Assembly (NCBI GenBank): GCA_002479815.1
Contig: DLPA01000008.1
Span: 1 to 19,562, forward strand
Origin: a bacterium UBA7470
GTDB taxonomy: Bacteria; Pseudomonadota; Gammaproteobacteria; Burkholderiales; Burkholderiaceae_C
Reading direction: 5' to 3'
DNA length: 19,562 bases
The notes below the pieces were generated by a model. The model was not told the DNA's origin, did not search any database, and saw nothing but the letters and a program-made list of their open reading frames with translations. The first letter of the stretch is position 1; the number at the start of each line of letters is the position of its first letter. A program made the position numbers and the translations under genes. Shown piece after piece: positions 1 through 6,773 of the stretch.

Positions 1-1613
1 GCTTTGCTGGCAACGTAGGCCGAAAAGCGCGGGGCATTGGTCAGCACGCCGATCGAACTGATGTTGACGACGTGGCCTTTGCGTTTGGCGGTCATGCCGG
101 GCAAGAAGCCCATGGTGACGCGCAAGCAGCCAAAGTAGTTGAGCTGCATGGTGCGCTCGTAGTCGTGGAAGCGGTCGTAACTGCTTTCAATGGCGCGACG
201 GATCGAGCGGCCTGCGTTGTTGATGAGGAAGTCCACGCCCCCGTGGTCGGCAATGACTTGTTGCACAAAACGGTCGCAATCGGTCATGTCGGCAATGTCC
301 ACGGCGTAGGCGATGAATTGGTAGCCTTTGGCAGTCGCTTCGGCACAGGCTTCGTCCAGCTTGTCTTGATCGCGGCCACAAATCAGCGTGATCGCACCGG
401 CTTCCGCAAACTTGTGCGCAGCAGCCAGCCCGATGCCAGAAGACCCCCCAGTGACCAGCACCACTTTGCCACCTACCGTGCCTTTGAGCGAGCGGTCGAT
501 GTGCAAATCGGGGTCGAGGTGACGTTCCCAGTAGTCCCACAAGCGCCAAGCGTAGTCATTCAGGTTGGGGCACTCGATGCCCGAGCCTTTGAGCATGGCG
601 GTCGTGTCTCGACGATCAAAACGGGTGGGGTAGTTGACAAAAGTGAGGATGTCTTCAGGCAGCCCCAAGTCCTGCATGACCGCGTTGCGGACGCGGCGCA
701 CGGGGGCCAAGGCCATCATGCCTTTTTTGACGCTTTTGGGGATAAAGCCCAACAAGGCGGCGTTGACGAACAGGTTCATGCGGGGGGCATGGGCGGCGCG
801 GCTGAAAATATCCAGCACATCGCCGACGCGGTAGCCCACAGGATCGACCAAGTGGAAGCAGCGTTGTGCAATGCTGTCTTGGTGGCTGATGTGGTCTAAG
901 GCATTGACGACAAAATCAACTGGGACGATGTTGACGCGACCGCCTTCTAAGCCGACGCTGGGCATCCAAGGCGGCAGAATTTGGCGGATGCGCTGGATGA
1001 GTTTGAAGAAGTAGTAAGGGCCGTCGATTTTGTCCATCTCACCGGTCTTACTGTCGCCCACGACCATCGCGGGGCGATACACCGTCCAAGCCATTTTGGC
1101 TTCTTTGCGGACGATTTTTTCGCTTTCGTGCTTGGTTAAGAAGTAGGGGTGATCCAAGCCCTCGGCCTCTTCAAACATGTCTTCACGGAACACGCCTTCG
1201 TACAGACCAGCAGCCGCGATGGAAGACACATGGTGGAAGTGCTGAGCTTCAATGGCTTGAGCAAAGGCCACGGTGTGACGTGTGCCGTCGATATTGACGG
1301 CGACTTGGCTGTCTTCATCGGCACTGAGGTCATACACCGCAGCTAAGTGATAAAAATGGTCGATTTTGCCTTTGAGGGCTTTGATGTCGGCAGCGGAAAC
1401 ACCCAGCTTGGCAGTGGTCAAATCACCGTGAATAGCAACAGCACGGGCCTGGGCCTTCGCGCCAGACAGCTCCCAATACGCATGCAAATCTTTGATCTTT
1501 TCTGCACTCTCAGGACGCAAGAGGAAATACACCACACTGCCTTTACGTTCTAATAATTTTTTAACTAAGCGTTTCCCTATAAAACCAGTGGCGCCTGTGA
1601 CGAAATAATGCAT
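1..1613 (-). CDS. Two-domain SDR oxidoreductase, fatty acyl-CoA reductase-like (3' end cut by window)
   Basis: The minus-strand frame from ATG 1613 stays open to the window edge, giving 537 residues without a stop. The N-terminal half is an extended-SDR/Male-sterility-type domain: TGATGFIG (residues 6-13) is the NAD(P)-binding loop, HLAAVYDL follows, and YFLTK (Y157, K161) is the active-site YxxxK. The second half is a classical SDR: TGGSSGIG (388-395), NNAG (465-468), an ISS serine motif, then YVASK (Y533, K537) at the very edge. This tandem layout matches the roughly 660-residue bacterial fatty acyl-CoA/aldehyde reductases of the Marinobacter type, so about 120 residues are probably missing. 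The expected role is NADPH-dependent reduction of acyl-CoA or fatty aldehyde, but the substrate is inferred. A GGAG lies 7 nt upstream of the start. The gene is divergent from the phasin gene. Confidence 0.87.
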   Translation of the reverse strand, partial: MHYFVTGATGFIGKRLVKKLLERKGSVVYFLLRPESAEKIKDLHAYWELSGAKAQARAVAIHGDLTTAKLGVSAADIKALKGKIDHFYHLAAVYDLSADEDSQVAVNIDGTRHTVAFAQAIEAQHFHHVSSIAAAGLYEGVFREDMFEEAEGLDHPYFLTKHESEKIVRKEAKMAWTVYRPAMVVGDSKTGEMDKIDGPYYFFKLIQRIRQILPPWMPSVGLEGGRVNIVPVDFVVNALDHISHQDSIAQRCFHLVDPVGYRVGDVLDIFSRAAHAPRMNLFVNAALLGFIPKSVKKGMMALAPVRRVRNAVMQDLGLPEDILTFVNYPTRFDRRDTTAMLKGSGIECPNLNDYAWRLWDYWERHLDPDLHIDRSLKGTVGGKVVLVTGGSSGIGLAAAHKFAEAGAITLICGRDQDKLDEACAEATAKGYQFIAYAVDIADMTDCDRFVQQVIADHGGVDFLINNAGRSIRRAIESSYDRFHDYERTMQLNYFGCLRVTMGFLPGMTAKRKGHVVNISSIGVLTNAPRFSAYVASK

Positions 1614-1641
1614 GGCTTGTCTCCAAAAAAGTAGTGGCATT

Positions 1642-1665
1642 GTGCCGATGAACAGATGTTGGCAC
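1642..1665. promoter_or_regulatory. Inverted repeat upstream of the SDR gene
   Basis: GTGCC (1642-1646) and GGCAC (1661-1665) form a 5-bp inverted repeat with a 14-nt spacer. GGCA-TTG-TGCC (1636-1646) offers an alternative smaller hairpin on the left side. The site lies 29-52 nt upstream of the SDR start in the divergent intergenic region, so it could be an operator or a leader hairpin of the minus-strand transcript. No regulator is known to me for this sequence, and such a short repeat can occur by chance. Confidence 0.2.
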
Positions 1666-1702
1666 TTTAGAGCAAACCCGAGAAAAACGCTGGTGCGTGT
1701 CT

Positions 1703-1714
1703 CTAACAGGTTAG
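1703..1714. promoter_or_regulatory. Palindrome CTAAC-AG-GTTAG, candidate operator
   Basis: CTAACAGGTTAG is a perfect 5+5 inverted repeat with a 2-bp centre. It lies 89 nt upstream of the SDR start and 85 nt upstream of the phasin start, in the only stretch that can control both divergent genes. Its size suits a dimeric repressor half-site pair. The TetR regulator encoded at 3896 is one possible ligand, but nothing in the sequence proves the link. Confidence 0.25.
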
Positions 1715-1799
1715 TTGCGCTTCCCTAAAAAGAGGTGGGCATTTGGGCATACAGTTGCGTCATTGAATCTACATTTTCTCTTTTTAGGAGTTCCTCATC

Positions 1800-2429
1800 A
1801 TGGTTAAGAAATTGCAAAAATCCAGCGACAGCATCAGCACCACAGAAACCAACGTGGGCACGGGTGCCCCTTTGGCAAGCACGGTGAAAGACTCTGCCCA
1901 GCAAATTTGGTTGGCAGGCTTGGGCGCATTTGCCAAGGCGCAGCAAGAGGGTGGGAAGGTGTTTGAAGCCCTGGTGCAAGAAGGTCTGTCCGTGCAGCGT
2001 AAAACGCAAGCCGTGGCAGAAGAGCGTATTGCCGATGCGACCAACCGCATGACAGGCATGGCCAACGACATTACTGCCAAAGCCACAGGCCAGTGGGACA
2101 AACTGGAGACGATTTTTGAAGAGCGCGTGTCTCGCACGTTGAACAAACTGGGTGTGCCGACCGCACAAGACATTGAACTGCTGATTGCGCGTATCGACGA
2201 ACTCAATCGCAATGTGCAAATGCTGCAACCCAAAGCGGCCTCTGCGACAAAAGTCAAGGCAGACGCTGTCGTAGAAGCCGTTGCAGTGGCAATCAAAAAG
2301 CCTGCCAGCCGTAAAAAAGCGGGGGCTGAGGTGGTGGATGCCGTTGAAAAACCCGCCGCAGCTCGCAAGTCGGTGAAGGCGACGGCGGAAACGGTATCTG
2401 CCGAGGCCAATACCGCGGCTGCGGCATGA
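1800..2429 (+). CDS. Phasin family protein (polyhydroxyalkanoate granule-associated, PhaI/PhaF-type)
   Basis: This 209-residue protein carries the phasin core. An amphipathic segment at residues 34-62 contains IWLAGLGAFAKAQQEGG, a hallmark of PHA granule-associated proteins. A leucine-rich heptad stretch follows at about 113-140 (TLNKLGVPTAQDIELLIARI), which in the family drives oligomerisation. The C-terminal 60 residues are Ala/Lys/Val-rich and resemble a short form of the histone-H1-like tail of PhaF, which binds DNA in that family. The expected role is coating PHA granules and possibly tethering them to DNA. ATG 1800 has TAGGAG about 9 nt upstream. A terminator follows, so the gene is probably a single transcription unit. 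The fold assignment is firm; DNA binding is inferred from composition only. Confidence 0.9.
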   Translation: MVKKLQKSSDSISTTETNVGTGAPLASTVKDSAQQIWLAGLGAFAKAQQEGGKVFEALVQEGLSVQRKTQAVAEERIADATNRMTGMANDITAKATGQWDKLETIFEERVSRTLNKLGVPTAQDIELLIARIDELNRNVQMLQPKAASATKVKADAVVEAVAVAIKKPASRKKAGAEVVDAVEKPAAARKSVKATAETVSAEANTAAAA

Positions 2430-2468
2430 TGAAACGCTGAGTTTCTCACTGCTGTGGTGTCGTCAAAC

Positions 2469-2507
2469 AACCGCTCACGGTGCTTGGTCGCTGTGGGCGG
2501 TTTTTTA
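2469..2507 (+). terminator. Rho-independent terminator after the phasin gene
   Basis: ACCGCTCAC (2470-2478) pairs with GTGGGCGGT (2493-2501) as a 9-bp stem with one G-U pair and a 14-nt loop, followed by a T6 run (2501-2506). It lies 40 nt after the phasin stop and reads in the same direction. Confidence 0.85.
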
Positions 2508-2574
2508 TTTGAATCTGCCTTGTTGCGGTGCAGCAAATGCGATGCAGCCCGCGATTGAACAATCGGTAAAGCAT

Positions 2575-3867
2575 ATGTCTTCTTCTATTCAAGCCCCTTC
2601 GAGCGTTCGCCCTAAGCGCACATCGGCTAAAAAACCGCGTGTGGCGTTGGCGTTGGCTGGTGGTGGCCCTTTAGGTGCGATTTATGAGATCGGTGCGTTG
2701 TGTGCGCTGGAGGAGGCGCTGGCATGGCCCCTGAACGACTGCGAGCACTTTGTAGGGGTCTCAGCAGGTGGGTTTATTGCCGCAGGTTTGGCCAATGGCA
2801 TGACTCCAAAAGAGCTGTGTCAACTTTTCATCACAAGCGAGGCCAGTCAAGCCAAGGGTAAAAAAGCGGCGTTTGACCCCGCGTGGTTGATGCGGCCTGC
2901 ATATGCCGAATTGACGTATCGACTGTTGCAATTGCCGCAATTGGGTTTTCAGTCGTGGTGGGCTTGGGCTTTTGGGAAAAAGTCTTTGATGGGTGCTTTA
3001 GAAAAAATGGCCCCTGTATTGCCCACGGGTGTGTTCAGCAACGAGGAAGTTCACAGACAGCTCGCTCGTCTCTTTTCTCAACCTGGGCGAACCAATGATT
3101 TTCGGGAGCTGTCCCGCCGTCTGACCCTGGTGGCAACCCATCTGGACAGTGGCGATGCCGCACCGTTTGGCCGTCCTGGGTGGGAGCACGTGCCTATTTC
3201 TAAAGCCATTGCCGCCAGTGCAGCTTTGCCGGGCTTATTTCCGCCCGTGGAAATTGACGGCCGCTACTATGTCGATGGGGCATTGAAAAAAACCATGCAC
3301 GCGACTGTGGCGCTGGATGAAGGGGTCGATGTGATGTTTTGTCTCAATCCGCTGGTGCCTTTCGATGCGACTAGGCCAGTGTTTCCGCGTGTGGGTGCGC
3401 CAGATGCGATTCCTTCAATGGTGGAGGGCGGTTTGCCTGCGGTCATGAATCAAACATTTCGTAGCCTGATTCATTCCCGTCTAGAGTTGGGTATGAAGCA
3501 GTACGAGAGAACTTATCCTGATGCCACTATCGTATTGATTGAGCCAGACCATCGCGATCCTGAGATGTTTTTGGCAAATACCTTCAGCTATCGCCAACGC
3601 CAAACCCTGGCCGAACACGCTTATCAACAAACGCGAACGTTGTTGCGTGGCCAGTTCACCACTCTCAACAACAAATTGAAGCGACATGGATTAGGATTAA
3701 GCCACGAGTGCCTGTTCGATTTGGATCGACAACTCTTGAGTCCTTCTGTACCGACGCCTGGCGCGGCAACACAACGACAACGTCTGAGTGCCGCCATCGA
3801 GCGTCTGCAAGACAGTGTGAGCGATTTGCATCATGCGGTTCAGCAGGGAGTGGTGACTCGCCGCTGA
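2575..3867 (+). CDS. Patatin-like phospholipase
   Basis: A serine lipid acyl-hydrolase of the patatin fold, 430 residues from this start. The oxyanion-hole loop GGGPLG is at residues 29-34, the nucleophile elbow GVSAG at 61-65 (Ser63), and the catalytic Asp234 in VDGA, giving a complete Ser-Asp dyad. There is no signal peptide, and a basic Lys/Arg stretch precedes the domain, so it is probably cytoplasmic or peripheral to membrane or granule. The C-terminal 70 residues look helical and charged. The frame is open from a TTG at 2509, but that start touches the phasin terminator. ATG 2542 and ATG 2575 are better, neither with a strong ribosome site, so the start is uncertain. Lying between a phasin and a TetR gene, it may act on lipid or PHA-surface substrates; this is inference. 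Confidence 0.88.
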   Translation: MSSSIQAPSSVRPKRTSAKKPRVALALAGGGPLGAIYEIGALCALEEALAWPLNDCEHFVGVSAGGFIAAGLANGMTPKELCQLFITSEASQAKGKKAAFDPAWLMRPAYAELTYRLLQLPQLGFQSWWAWAFGKKSLMGALEKMAPVLPTGVFSNEEVHRQLARLFSQPGRTNDFRELSRRLTLVATHLDSGDAAPFGRPGWEHVPISKAIAASAALPGLFPPVEIDGRYYVDGALKKTMHATVALDEGVDVMFCLNPLVPFDATRPVFPRVGAPDAIPSMVEGGLPAVMNQTFRSLIHSRLELGMKQYERTYPDATIVLIEPDHRDPEMFLANTFSYRQRQTLAEHAYQQTRTLLRGQFTTLNNKLKRHGLGLSHECLFDLDRQLLSPSVPTPGAATQRQRLSAAIERLQDSVSDLHHAVQQGVVTRR

Positions 3868-3895
3868 TCCTAAACTTTCTTTTGAACTGCTTGTT

Positions 3896-4579
3896 ATGCC
3901 CAAAAAACCCCCTCGTCGCACGGCTGAAAGGATTTTAGAAGTCACTTTGGACTTGTTTAATCGGTTTGGAGAGCCTAACGTATCCACGACGCTGATTTCC
4001 TCAGAGCTGGGAATCAGTCCGGGGAATCTTTACTATCACTATCCAGCAAAAGACGAACTGATCAATGCCTTATATGCCAGATACGAACAAAGCATCACAG
4101 AAATCCTCATGGCCAGCGATGATGTTCGTGATGTCGAGGATGCGTGGTTCTTCATGCACACGCTCTTTGAGCGGATTTGGCAGCACCGATTTTTCTATCG
4201 TGACTTGTCTGACTTACTCAGCAAGAATCGACGTTTGGAAACCCAGTTTCAGTTGATGATTCGTCAAAAATCACGTGCCATTCGCGCAATGCTGGATGCC
4301 ATGGGGCGAGCAGGAACGCTGCGCTTAGATGCCCGCGAACTGGACACCACGGCCAACTGCATGGTGGTGGTGATTACGTACTGGTTGAATTTTGAATATG
4401 TCCGGGATCCAAGGCGTGCGCTGGAGCCAGAAAATGCAGAAATCGCCTTGTTGAGGGGAGCTGCGCACGTCCTGAATCTCTTGGCCCCTTATATGGAGTT
4501 GCCCCAACGCCATCATCTTCTTGAGCTGACAAAAGCGTACGACGGCAAAAGCAAACCACAAGCAACAAGCCAAGCCTAG
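3896..4579 (+). CDS. TetR/AcrR family transcriptional regulator
   Basis: A 227-residue regulator with the canonical N-terminal TetR helix-turn-helix at about residues 12-58. The recognition part reads STTLISSELGISPGNLYYHY (30-49), followed by KDELI. The longer C-terminal ligand-binding part has WFFMHTLFERIW and WLNFEYVRDP segments, as in the TetR subgroup found beside fatty-acid and PHA genes. It starts 28 bp after the patatin stop on the same strand, so the two are probably co-transcribed and this may be the local autoregulator. No clear Shine-Dalgarno precedes ATG 3896. The ligand is unknown; acyl-CoA or a lipid is a guess from the neighbours. Confidence 0.9.
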   Translation: MPKKPPRRTAERILEVTLDLFNRFGEPNVSTTLISSELGISPGNLYYHYPAKDELINALYARYEQSITEILMASDDVRDVEDAWFFMHTLFERIWQHRFFYRDLSDLLSKNRRLETQFQLMIRQKSRAIRAMLDAMGRAGTLRLDARELDTTANCMVVVITYWLNFEYVRDPRRALEPENAEIALLRGAAHVLNLLAPYMELPQRHHLLELTKAYDGKSKPQATSQA

Positions 4580-4586
4580 GTTGAGT

Positions 4587-4615
4587 TTGCAGCTGAAAAA
4601 TATATACGTGATAAT
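4587..4615 (+). promoter_or_regulatory. Candidate sigma-70-type promoter for the cellulose operon
   Basis: The 94-nt gap between the TetR gene and bcsD is the only non-coding DNA ahead of the operon. TTGCAG (4587-4592), a 17-nt spacer and GATAAT (4610-4615) form a plausible promoter. The -10 matches the TATAAT consensus at 5 of 6 positions, the -35 only at 3 of 6. The region is AT-rich, with TATATA just upstream of the -10. No c-di-GMP riboswitch could be recognised. Confidence 0.35.
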
Positions 4616-4673
4616 GGATGCGAATTCCCAACAGTTTCGGTCAGACATCACAAGGGTTGGTTTTGTCTAGCAG

Positions 4674-5228
4674 ATGATATATAACCCAGGCGGTATGTTG
4701 GACATCCCCAGTAATAATCAGCCTCGTTCTATCCCTACTTTTATGTCCCCTTCGCTCTCTACCTCAGAACCTTCATCTGTCGATCTACTGCAACATCTGG
4801 CGTTAGAGCGGATTGCACCCCAGTGGGCTGGATTTCTTGGCGTACTGTCTGACGAATTTCAAGCACAGCTCACATCTGAAGAGCTTCGTGCACTGCTGGT
4901 TCGTTTGGGTGTTCGGTTTGCGCAAGTTTTTGAGTTGCCCGTTTGTAATTCACTCGAGGAAATCGAGGCAGCTGTCAATAAATATTGGTCTCAGTTTCAA
5001 TGGGGCTACACCGTCTTCTCGGACGTTGGCCGACAGTTGCAAATCGCGCATTACGCCTGTCCGTTGCCTGCTGCCATGCAAATAGATGCTGATTTGGCTG
5101 GGGGCTTTCTAGAAGGTGCTTATGTCACTTGGTTGCGTGCAGCCGGATCTCCTACCGAGTTGTTGCTGAGACAGGTCCCTACAGCGAGAATTCCGATGTA
5201 TATGGTATTTGAGCTTTCCGCTCGTTAA
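4674..5228 (+). CDS. bcsD: Cellulose biosynthesis protein BcsD
   Basis: Recognised as the BcsD family from its small all-helical make-up, the WAGFLGVLSDEFQ helix, the GVRFAQVFELP..NSLEEIE segment, the WGYTVF strand and the FLEGAYVTWLRAAGSP motif near the end, plus its place at the head of a bcs operon. In Gluconacetobacter, BcsD forms ring-like octamers that help order glucan chains into crystalline cellulose. From ATG 4674 the product is 184 residues, longer than the roughly 156 of the type protein. ATG 4695 has AGGCGG just upstream, and ATG 4743 gives 161 residues, closest to family length, so the start is uncertain and the extra N-terminal Ser/Pro-rich stretch may not be translated. The next gene begins 13 bp after the stop. 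Confidence 0.85.
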   Translation: MIYNPGGMLDIPSNNQPRSIPTFMSPSLSTSEPSSVDLLQHLALERIAPQWAGFLGVLSDEFQAQLTSEELRALLVRLGVRFAQVFELPVCNSLEEIEAAVNKYWSQFQWGYTVFSDVGRQLQIAHYACPLPAAMQIDADLAGGFLEGAYVTWLRAAGSPTELLLRQVPTARIPMYMVFELSAR

Positions 5229-5241
5229 TGGAGTAGTTGTC

Positions 5242-5988
5242 ATGGCAACCAGTGATGTCAATACCCTGTTTCGCCGATTCGGTGGGAACGCTTCAGGTTA
5301 TCAAGAAATTATCTCTCGCGACCAGGTTACGCAGGCTGAGACAAAATGGCCCATGCTTGGACAAATCAAGCCTACGACACCGCATGACGCACCCTCGGCA
5401 AGACGAGCTTCTCTTGCTGGTGTGAGACAAATTCAGGAAGATGAGCCTCCTCGTCAGTCCCCGTTTGCCAAGCCAGAGTCGGCAGTGATGTCCGCGCAAA
5501 GTCTCCAGCCAAAAGAACAAGGACTACAGCATGTATTTAAAGCATTATCTGCTGAACCGCCAGTGCCCAGCGGTCCGGCAGAAAGGGTTTTCAAGTCAGA
5601 TAAAGCGTCGTCTGGAGCACCAGTTTCCGCAGGACTGTTTGCAGGCTTTCAGCCGCCTTCTGTGACAGAGAAAAAGTTTCAAAAGCAGCCTTCTACGGGA
5701 CTGTTCTCACATGCAAACGCCCGTCCTGTTGCTGTTGACACTGCAAACAGCACCGAAGAAGCTGGTGCAGACAGTTTATTAGGTCGTCGGCTGGGGGGGG
5801 CTTTTGCCGCCACGTCAGCCGCCACAAGCTCAATCAAAGAACCTGGCTTCAATCCGGCATCCCTGAAAAACAGCGGGGCTGGTAAAGGAAATCAGCTGCA
5901 GCAAATCTTTGGAAAAATGGTGTCACAGCCAGACCCACCTGCACAGCTGAAAGCTGAAGGTATAAGTAAGAGGCCGATCAAGTGGTAA
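5242..5988 (+). CDS. bcsP: BcsR/BcsP family cellulose biosynthesis protein, proline-rich
   Basis: A 248-residue protein, read from ATG 5242, which has GGAG 8 nt upstream; an upstream in-frame TTG inside bcsD is less likely. Residues 4-44 resemble the short BcsR protein, with NTLFRRFGG, then YQEI and KWPML (35-39). The rest is low-complexity, rich in Pro, Ser, Ala, Lys and Gln, and likely disordered. It carries repeated short motifs: LQHVFKALSAEPP (from residue 95) and LQQIFGKMVSQPDPP (from 219), and GLF at 131 and 153. No signal peptide or membrane segment was seen, so it is cytoplasmic. Betaproteobacterial bcsD operons often carry such a gene, likened to proline-rich partners of BcsD such as BcsH. 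Its stop overlaps the bcsQ start by 7 nt. A G8 run at 5793-5800 lies inside the gene. Confidence 0.75.
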   Translation: MATSDVNTLFRRFGGNASGYQEIISRDQVTQAETKWPMLGQIKPTTPHDAPSARRASLAGVRQIQEDEPPRQSPFAKPESAVMSAQSLQPKEQGLQHVFKALSAEPPVPSGPAERVFKSDKASSGAPVSAGLFAGFQPPSVTEKKFQKQPSTGLFSHANARPVAVDTANSTEEAGADSLLGRRLGGAFAATSAATSSIKEPGFNPASLKNSGAGKGNQLQQIFGKMVSQPDPPAQLKAEGISKRPIKW

Positions 5989-6773
5989 TTCTTTCAGTTG
6001 TTTCTGCGAAGGGTGGTGTAGGCAAGACCACAATCACAGCAAATATGGCCACTGCGTTGGCTCAAGGACGCAGTGTGATGGCTGTTGACCTCGACCCCCA
6101 GAATGCACTTCGTCTTCACTTGGGCGTTCCTGTGGAAGAAATTGACGGCATCGGTCGTGCGACTTTAGAACGCAGGTCTTGGAACACTTGCTTGTTTCGA
6201 GCAACTGCAGGGCCTTATGTATTGCCTTATGGCAATCTCAATGAGTCGGACAGAGATGCTTTTGAAGTCCATTTGTCTTCAGACCCAGACTGGTTAATGA
6301 CAGGGTTGAAACAAGGGTTAGGCTTAGGCGCTCAGGACTTAGTCGTTGTAGATACCCCGCCAGGGCCCTCTCTATACCAGCAGCAAGCATTACGATTTGC
6401 CAACTTTGTGGTGGTCGTCATTCATGCAGATCCTGCTTCTTATGCGACCCTTCCTGCGATGGAGTCCATCCTCCAACAGTATTGCAATCACAGAGATGAT
6501 TTCTTTGGCGCTGTGTATTTGATCAACAGCGTGGTGACGAGCAGTCCACTGGCACGCGATGTGGTTCGTGTCATTCGATCTGAACTTGGTGACAGAACCG
6601 TGCCTAACTTGATACACCAAGATGAGGCTGTCAAAGAAGCATTGGCCTTTGACCAGTTGGTGCTTCAGTACGCGCCGCACAGTGAGGCTGCAAACGATAT
6701 TACTCAAGTCGCTGCTTGGCTGAATCGACAGCTGGTTCCTGCGTTTAAAGCCAGTAAAAATACCCGACTATGA
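5982..6773 (+). CDS. bcsQ: Cellulose biosynthesis protein BcsQ (MinD/ParA-like ATPase)
   Basis: A 263-residue P-loop ATPase of the SIMIBI/MinD class. The deviant Walker A is KGGVGKTT (residues 10-17, signature Lys10, catalytic Lys15), switch I contains VDLDPQ (35-40), and switch II/Walker B is VVVDTPPG (121-128). In E. coli, BcsQ is needed for cellulose secretion and, with BcsR, helps assemble and localise the synthase. The start is GTG 5982 with AAGAGG 8 nt upstream, overlapping the end of the BcsP-like gene. The stop overlaps the bcsA ATG as ATGA, so translation of all three is probably coupled. The fused BcsR-like domain in the gene before supports the same BcsR-BcsQ partnership. Confidence 0.95.
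   Translation: MVILSVVSAKGGVGKTTITANMATALAQGRSVMAVDLDPQNALRLHLGVPVEEIDGIGRATLERRSWNTCLFRATAGPYVLPYGNLNESDRDAFEVHLSSDPDWLMTGLKQGLGLGAQDLVVVDTPPGPSLYQQQALRFANFVVVVIHADPASYATLPAMESILQQYCNHRDDFFGAVYLINSVVTSSPLARDVVRVIRSELGDRTVPNLIHQDEAVKEALAFDQLVLQYAPHSEAANDITQVAAWLNRQLVPAFKASKNTRL

Noticed and set aside
72..899. 275-codon plus-strand open frame near the window start
   Set aside because: It is antisense to the SDR gene, whose minus-strand frame carries clear NAD-binding and YxxxK motifs. The plus-strand translation resembles no protein family I know.
1784..2536. 250-codon minus-strand open frame over the phasin gene
   Set aside because: The Ala/Ser/Thr-rich translation mirrors the phasin Ala/Lys tail. 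The plus-strand frame has the family motif and a ribosome site.
2509..2574. TTG start at 2509 for the patatin-like gene
   Set aside because: It begins right behind the T run of the phasin terminator with no ribosome site, and the extra residues match no known part of the family.
4580..4673. c-di-GMP riboswitch upstream of bcsD
   Set aside because: No GEMM-like core or paired stems could be found in the 94 nt. Control by c-di-GMP is better explained by the BcsA PilZ domain.
5209..5241. TTG start at 5209 for the bcsP-like gene
   Set aside because: It lies within bcsD and has no ribosome site. ATG 5242 has GGAG at good spacing directly after the bcsD stop.
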